Notes under the pieces: model-generated
Seen by the model: the letters and a program-made list of their open reading frames with translations, nothing else
Told to the model about the DNA's origin: nothing
Database searches by the model: none
Made by a program: the position numbers and the translations under genes
Shown here: one piece after another, positions 59,403 through 64,000 of the stretch
How the letters are laid out: every line of letters begins with the position of its first letter
Numbering within the stretch: the stretch's first letter is position 1
NCBI GenBank assembly: GCA_038250905.1
Contig: JBBSBV010000008.1
Span: 56,740-120,739, forward strand
Reading direction: 5' to 3'
DNA length: 64,000 nucleotides
DNA from: JAENVU01 sp038250905
GTDB lineage: Bacteria > Actinomycetota > Acidimicrobiia > IMCC26256 > JAENVU01

Positions 59403-60566
59403 ATGAAACATATCCATTCGCGGCTTGCGCTCCTTGCCGCCGGCGCCTTGGTCACCACCACGCTCGCGACCTTCGCGGGCGGGGTGGCGAGTGCGTCGCC
59501 GGGAAGGACCGCAGACGATCACGGGCGGGCGGGCACCTTGTTCGTCTCACAGCACGGGACCGACTCCACCACCTGTGGTGCACCGTCGAGTTCGTGCCGC
59601 ACCATCGGGCAGGCGGTCACGAACGCCGCGTCCGGTAATCGGATCGAGGTCCTGCACGGCACGTACCCGGAGATGGTCACGCTGACCAAGCCGCTGACGA
59701 TCACCGGCCACGACGCCACCATCGACGCCACCGGTAAGGACAACGGCGTGCTGATCGGTCCCGGCGCATCCGGGAGCCGCGTCGGTTGGCTCCGCGTGGT
59801 GAACGCGACCGGTGAGGGGATTCTCGCGACGCAGGTGGACCACGTGGTGGTGCTGTTCAACCACGTCGAGCACAACGACCGGGGCGCCACCGTCCCGAGC
59901 ACGTATGACGAGTGCCAGGGGCAAGGTCAGATCCCGGGTGACTGCGGCGAAGGGCTGCACCTCCAGGCGACCACCTACTCGGCCGCGATCGGCAACGACG
60001 TGGCGGACAACGCGGGCGGCATCCTGCTGAGCGACGACATGGCCGCGTCGCACGACAACCTCATCGCGTACAACCGGGTGACCGACAACAAGCCCGACTG
60101 CGGGATCACCGTCCCGGCGCACAACCCCGCGGGTGGTGTGTACGACAACACCATCGCGATGAACCTGGTGACCAGTAACGGAGAAGACGGTGTGCTCATC
60201 GCGGCCGGCGTGCCCGGCTCCACTGCGCACGGCAACCGGGTGGTGAACAACGTTCTGGAAGGCAACGGCTTCGCGGGCGTCACGTTGCACGCGCACGCAC
60301 CGGGTCAGAACCTCGACGGCACCGTGATCGAGGGCAACACGATCAAGACGAACAACGTCGGCGGCGACGGCGACGCGCAGGTCTTCCAGACCACGGGTGT
60401 CCTGATCTTCTCGGGTGACCCGTCGGTGCACATCAACGGCACCGTGATCCGTAACAACGTCATCCGCGACAACCACTTCGGTGTCTGGGTGTCGCCCGGG
60501 CTCGTCGCCACCGGTGGCATCGGCCCGAACACGTTCCTGAACGTGCCGGTCCAGCTGCAGAGCTGA
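59403..60566 (+). CDS. Exported parallel beta-helix protein
   Basis: A 387-residue secreted protein. The signal peptide (LALLAAGALVTTTLATFAGG) ends near residue 32. The mature part begins LFVSQHGTDSTTCGAPSSSC and TIGQAVTNAASGNRIEVLHG, typical of DUF1565/NosD-like beta-helix proteins, followed by repeated coils around NDVADNAGGILLS, NRVTDNKPDCG, NLVTSNGEDGVLI and NNVLEGNGFAGVTL. Cysteines occur in pairs and may form disulfides. GGAGG precedes the ATG. Binding or cleavage of polysaccharide is inferred from fold only. Confidence 0.88.
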   Translation: MKHIHSRLALLAAGALVTTTLATFAGGVASASPGRTADDHGRAGTLFVSQHGTDSTTCGAPSSSCRTIGQAVTNAASGNRIEVLHGTYPEMVTLTKPLTITGHDATIDATGKDNGVLIGPGASGSRVGWLRVVNATGEGILATQVDHVVVLFNHVEHNDRGATVPSTYDECQGQGQIPGDCGEGLHLQATTYSAAIGNDVADNAGGILLSDDMAASHDNLIAYNRVTDNKPDCGITVPAHNPAGGVYDNTIAMNLVTSNGEDGVLIAAGVPGSTAHGNRVVNNVLEGNGFAGVTLHAHAPGQNLDGTVIEGNTIKTNNVGGDGDAQVFQTTGVLIFSGDPSVHINGTVIRNNVIRDNHFGVWVSPGLVATGGIGPNTFLNVPVQLQS

Positions 60567-60581
60567 CCGGCTGACGGACAT

Positions 60582-60617
60582 GACTGCGCCGCCGTCCTCC
60601 GGGGCGGCGGCGCAGTC
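60582..60617. terminator. Strong bidirectional hairpin terminator with UNCG loop
   Basis: Thirteen perfectly complementary bases (GACTGCGCCGCCG and CGGCGGCGCAGTC) plus three further pairs (one G-U) enclose a TCCG loop, a UNCG-type tetraloop on the plus strand. It lies between the stops of two convergent genes, 16 bases after the beta-helix gene and 29 bases after the GGDEF/EAL gene. No T-run follows on either side, as is common in actinobacteria. Confidence 0.7.
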
Positions 60618-60645
60618 GCGTCGATCTCCGCTGCGAGGTCGCGGT

Positions 60646-63600
60646 CTACGCGGCGGGTGGTGCGGTCGTCGTGAGGTGGGGAGCACGCGTGACCCGGGAG
60701 GCTGGTGCTGTCGCTCCCAATGCGGTGACCATGGCGTCGAACGGCGCCGGGCGGGCGAAGAGGAACCCTTGGCCTCGCTCACATCCCGCCGATCGAACCA
60801 GCTGGCGCGTCGCCTCGGTCTCGATCCCCTCGGCGACGACATCGATCTCGTGGGCCCGGGCGAGCTCGACGATCGCCCGGATCGTGGGGAGATCCGCCTC
60901 GGTCTCGATGCGCTGGAGGAACGACCGGTCGATCTTGATCGTGTCGATCGGGAGCCGACGCAAGTGGGTCAACGCGCTGTAGCCGGTACCGAAGTCGTCG
61001 AGCGCGAGGCGCACGCCGAGCTCGCGGATGTGTTCGAGTACCGCGAGGTTCCAGTCGCTGTGCTCGAGCATGACGGACTCCGTGATCTCGAGGATCACGA
61101 GCCCGGGCGCCAGGTCGGCCGCCGCGAGGGCCAGGCGCACGGCATCGGTCAGGTCACCGATCCGGAACTGATGTGCGGACACGTTGATCGCCACCCCGAC
61201 GCCCGGAGCGACGGACTGCCACGCCGCGCAGTCCGCGATCGCCTGGTGAAGCATCCACGTTCCGATGTCGACGATGAGGCTGGTTTCCTCGGCGACGGGA
61301 ATGAACTGGTCCGGGAGGACGACGCCCACGCCGGGACGGTTCCAGCGGATGAGCGCCTCGCAGTACTCGGTCGCGCCGGTGTCGAGGTCCACGATTGGTT
61401 GGTAGTACGCCAGGAGCTCGTGGCGGTCGATCGCCCGTCGCAGCGCGGTCTCGGCGTCGAGGCGTGACGCGGTCACCGCCGACATCTCGTCGCTGAAGAC
61501 GCGGATGCCGGCTGGGCCTCGCTGCTTGGCGCGGTACATCGCCGTATGGGCGAAGCGCAACAGGTCTCGAGGCTGTTCCGAGTCTCTTCGCAGCACCGCA
61601 CCGATCGACGCCGTCGTGAACACCTCGCGTCCGCGCCCGAGCAGGAACGGGGCGCGGAGGGCCTCCTGGATGCGCCGGCCGAGGCCGATGAGTGCCTCAT
61701 CGGAATCCACGCGTTCGCAGAGGACGACGAAGTGGTCCCCACTCACGCGGGTGACCGTGTCGACGTCGCGCACGGCCCGTCCGATCCGATCGGCAACTGC
61801 GACGAGCAGCTCGTCTCCGACGTCGTGGCCGAGGCTGTCGTTGACGAGGGTGAACCGATCGAGGTCGACGAAGAGCAGTCCGATGCTCGTTGCTCGCTGG
61901 GTCGCAACGGTGCTCGCCTGCTCCGTGCGCTCGAGCAGCGATCGCAGGTTCGGGAGGCCGGTCAGCTCGTCACGCTCGAGCGCGCTGCGCAGTGCCGACT
62001 GGGTGTGCAACTGCTCGGTCACGTCCCGGACGATGGCGGTGAACACGTCTCCGACGCTGGTCGTCACGTGCGAGATCGCGACGTGGGCCTGAAACTGCTG
62101 TCCCGACGCCCGGCTCAAAGCGACGTCGACCCGGGGCCCGGTACCGGCAGTCGCAAACGCGTGGCGCAGCACGGTCAACGACGCGTCCGGGACCATGAAG
62201 AGGTACGAGCGACCGATCGCGTCCTCGCGAGCGGACTCGAACATGGCTTCGGCCGCCCGGTTGAAGCTGCGGACGAGTCCTTCACCGTCGACGGTGATGA
62301 TCGCATCGGCCGCGGATTCCACGACGGCGCGGCTGCGTTCGTCGGCGTCGGCGAGCGCTCGTATAGCCGCCTTCTCGGCCGTGATGTCCGAGGTCAGCAC
62401 GGCGACGACGTCGTCATCGACGGGCACCGTGATCAGGCGCCGCCACGACGTGGCGGCATCGGGGAGCTTGAGCTCGATCTCGGTCTCCTTCCGCTCGCCG
62501 TCCGCCAACGCCGCGGCACACAGCGGACGGACCGCGGAGTTGTCGGCGAACCGGTTGAGTTCGGAGAGCAGCATGCCGACAGGCTCACCGCACACCGGCC
62601 GGTAGGCGTCGCGTACGCGCGCGTTCGCTTCGATGATGAGCCAATCCTCGTCGCCGGCGCGGTGCAGGCGTCGGAGCACCGTGAAGCTCCCACCGAGACC
62701 GTCCATGGCGGCGCGGTGGTGGACCAGAGACTGCGCGCTCATGCGCGCGGGTGACGGAGCCGCCGGCGTTCCGTGCTTCCGCGAGTACATGGCGGCATCG
62801 GCCGCCCGGAGGAGCTCGTCGGGCGACTGGGTTGCGGTGTGATCGTCGACGATCCCCACACTGGCGGTGATCGCCGCCGGACCGATCGAGGTCCAGGGCT
62901 CGGCGATGACCGCTCGGATCCGTGCGAGCAACGTGTCCGCGTCGACGGCGTCGCTGATGCGGAACAGGACGACGAACTCGTCACCCCCGAACCGGGCCAC
63001 CGCGTCGCCGGGCCTCGCCACGCGGCGGAGGCGCCGGCCGATCTCGACGAGGACCTCGTCGCCGGTCTGGTGACCGAAGGTGTCGTTCACCTCTTTGAAA
63101 TCATTCAGGTCGACGAACGCGAGCATCAGGTGGTCGTGTCGGTTGCAACAGGTCTCGAGCTGTTCGGCGAAGGCCGCGCGATTCAGCAAGCCGGTCAGGG
63201 GGTCCGTCATGGCCTGCACGGCGAGGAGTTCCTCGCGCTTGCGCAGCTCGGCCATCGCCCAGGCGATGGTCTCCGCGACCACGACCGAGACCGCGATGAC
63301 GAGCACGGCGTCGGAGAACCGGATGCGTGAGTGGGCGATACCGAAGGCCATGAACGCGGTGGCGCCGACGGTGACCGGGGTGAACGCCGCGGCGACGCCT
63401 CGCTCCGAGGTGAGGCCGAGCCACACCAACACGACCATCATGAAGACCGGGATCGCGACCGGCGCCTGCGGTGTGATGGCCGATCGTCCGACGTCGGCCG
63501 CGCCGACGAGCAGTGCGAGGCCCCACACCGCGATCGCGAGCCGCGCCGGGAGTTGCAGCGGTGACGGCGAGCGCCAGCAGATGAACAGTCCCGACGCGAG

Positions 63601-63753
63601 ACTCACGATGCCGAACAGCTGCAGCGCCACGACGTTCACGCCGGCCGCGCCAAGGTTGGCCGATGCGAAGGAATTCGCGAGGGTGACCACGCCCGCGCCG
63701 AGGAACAGCGCGCCGGCCGAGCGGCTCACCAGGTGTTCTTGGGTGCGTGGCAT
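60646..63753 (-). CDS. Membrane GGDEF-PAS-PAS-GGDEF-EAL cyclic-di-GMP protein
   Basis: A 1035-residue protein. Residues 1-170 hold a group of membrane helices. The first GGDEF domain has an intact GGDEF at 256-260 and an inhibitory site RPGD at 247-250, so it should make c-di-GMP. Two PAS-like domains follow (about 350-460 and 472-585). The second GGDEF is degenerate, SGDHF at 671-675, but keeps an RDVD at 662-665 and may only bind c-di-GMP. The EAL domain has EAL at 799-801, EITES, LALDDFGTGYS, IKIDRSF and VVAEGIET, so phosphodiesterase activity is likely. ATG at 63753; a hairpin sits 25 bases upstream. Convergent with the beta-helix gene. Confidence 0.93.
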   Translation of the reverse strand: MPRTQEHLVSRSAGALFLGAGVVTLANSFASANLGAAGVNVVALQLFGIVSLASGLFICWRSPSPLQLPARLAIAVWGLALLVGAADVGRSAITPQAPVAIPVFMMVVLVWLGLTSERGVAAAFTPVTVGATAFMAFGIAHSRIRFSDAVLVIAVSVVVAETIAWAMAELRKREELLAVQAMTDPLTGLLNRAAFAEQLETCCNRHDHLMLAFVDLNDFKEVNDTFGHQTGDEVLVEIGRRLRRVARPGDAVARFGGDEFVVLFRISDAVDADTLLARIRAVIAEPWTSIGPAAITASVGIVDDHTATQSPDELLRAADAAMYSRKHGTPAAPSPARMSAQSLVHHRAAMDGLGGSFTVLRRLHRAGDEDWLIIEANARVRDAYRPVCGEPVGMLLSELNRFADNSAVRPLCAAALADGERKETEIELKLPDAATSWRRLITVPVDDDVVAVLTSDITAEKAAIRALADADERSRAVVESAADAIITVDGEGLVRSFNRAAEAMFESAREDAIGRSYLFMVPDASLTVLRHAFATAGTGPRVDVALSRASGQQFQAHVAISHVTTSVGDVFTAIVRDVTEQLHTQSALRSALERDELTGLPNLRSLLERTEQASTVATQRATSIGLLFVDLDRFTLVNDSLGHDVGDELLVAVADRIGRAVRDVDTVTRVSGDHFVVLCERVDSDEALIGLGRRIQEALRAPFLLGRGREVFTTASIGAVLRRDSEQPRDLLRFAHTAMYRAKQRGPAGIRVFSDEMSAVTASRLDAETALRRAIDRHELLAYYQPIVDLDTGATEYCEALIRWNRPGVGVVLPDQFIPVAEETSLIVDIGTWMLHQAIADCAAWQSVAPGVGVAINVSAHQFRIGDLTDAVRLALAAADLAPGLVILEITESVMLEHSDWNLAVLEHIRELGVRLALDDFGTGYSALTHLRRLPIDTIKIDRSFLQRIETEADLPTIRAIVELARAHEIDVVAEGIETEATRQLVRSAGCERGQGFLFARPAPFDAMVTALGATAPASRVTRAPHLTTTAPPAA

Positions 63754-63777
63754 ACCAATGGAGTTTCGACCCAGGAT

Positions 63778-63798
63778 CGGCCCGGGTTGACCGGGCCG
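63778..63798. repeat. Perfect 8-base hairpin upstream of the GGDEF/EAL gene
   Basis: CGGCCCGG (63778-63785) and CCGGGCCG (63791-63798) enclose a 5-base loop. It may terminate the gene upstream on the minus strand or shape the leader of the c-di-GMP protein. Bases 63799-63964 show no recognisable feature. Confidence 0.5.
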
Positions 63799-63964
63799 TT
63801 CGTCCTATGGGGAGTTTGGGCGGCGTGAGTACCGATATCGCCCGGTCTGCGGCGCCGACCCGCTGCCCGCACCCCGTGCTCCAGGTGGGCCCTCGCCTCT
63901 GCGGGAGCGGGGAGACCCTGCCTCGATGGTGTGCTGGCCTAGCGGGGTCGTGCGGTCGCGGGTC

Positions 63965-64000
63965 CTAGGGGGTTCCGACGCTGAGCTTGGGCGCCGTGTC
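63965..64000 (-). CDS. Possible last 11 codons of a gene entering from beyond the window
   Basis: Reading from the window edge, the minus strand gives APKLSVGTP followed by TAG, in a frame with GC-rich third positions. It is too short to prove coding or name a product. Confidence 0.25.
   Translation of the reverse strand, partial: DTAPKLSVGTP

Noticed and set aside
57171..60566. An 1131-residue plus-strand open frame
   Set aside because: Only its last 387 residues (from 59403) are real; the rest is antisense to the carotenoid oxygenase and out of frame with the Nfu_N-HEAT gene.
63747..63968. A 73-residue plus-strand open frame at the right end
   Set aside because: Cys- and Ser-rich with no family match and no ribosome site; it also covers the start of the c-di-GMP gene on the other strand.
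1..64000. tRNA, rRNA, CRISPR, insertion sequence, prophage or integrative element
   Set aside because: I found no tRNA-like T-loop motif, no regularly spaced repeat array, and no transposase, integrase or phage gene when reading both strands by eye; a covariance or HMM search would be needed to exclude small RNAs.

Overview
The window is very GC-rich (my reading estimate is about 70%; not computed) and gene-dense, with GTG/TTG starts, stop/start overlaps of the ATGA or GTGA type, and several apparently leaderless genes. A WhiB iron-sulfur regulator, a MarP-type periplasmic serine protease, an Rv3717-like peptidoglycan amidase, F420/FMN split-barrel (PPOX) oxidoreductases, a BTAD-domain regulator and a RecQ-like helicase with a phosphoribosyltransferase tail point to an Actinomycetota chromosome. 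Acidimicrobiia or a relative is my inference only. I see no tRNA, rRNA, CRISPR, integrase, transposase or phage gene, and no gene-free stretch longer than 300 bases.

Layout. 1-4 kb: end of an ABC exporter operon led by a TetR regulator, then a frameshifted RecQ-like helicase. 4-12 kb: small housekeeping and hypothetical genes (MtfA-like peptidase, NUDIX, SRPBCC, SnoaL-like, SDR, DUF427, cupin) and two alkaline-phosphatase-superfamily hydrolases. 12-22.5 kb: an efflux and regulator block with TetR/cupin, MarR/DHA2-MFS plus an uncharacterised WHxH protein, MarR/fused ABC exporter, and DHA2-MFS/TetR, with readable operators in the divergent promoters. 22.5-31 kb: WhiB, BrkB/YihY membrane protein, Tat-exported phospholipase-C-like protein, MarP, a sulfatase lipoprotein, a Wzz/BY-kinase-like chain-length protein. 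31-44.7 kb: PHB-depolymerase-like lipoprotein, PPOX, aldehyde dehydrogenase, Tat DyP peroxidase, a DMT-like permease, an amidohydrolase, a phosphodiesterase fused to an EEP domain and coupled to dodecin, and an operon of alpha/beta hydrolase, TauD dioxygenase, TreT-like glycosyltransferase and PPOX. 44.7-64 kb: exported beta-helix proteins, lipoprotein amidase, a large STAND/BTAD regulator, membrane and PDZ proteins, a second phospholipase-C-like protein, an Nfu_N-HEAT operon, a carotenoid oxygenase and a GGDEF-PAS-PAS-GGDEF-EAL protein.

Themes. Drug or metabolite efflux modules each sit beside their own TetR or MarR regulator. Cell-surface hydrolysis is prominent: six alkaline-phosphatase-superfamily proteins lie in 64 kb. 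The most unusual candidate is the 812-residue phosphodiesterase-EEP fusion translationally coupled to dodecin (37540-40187). Also notable are a 72-base nested hairpin in the marP/sulfatase divergent region and tandem GC hairpins ahead of a membrane protein.
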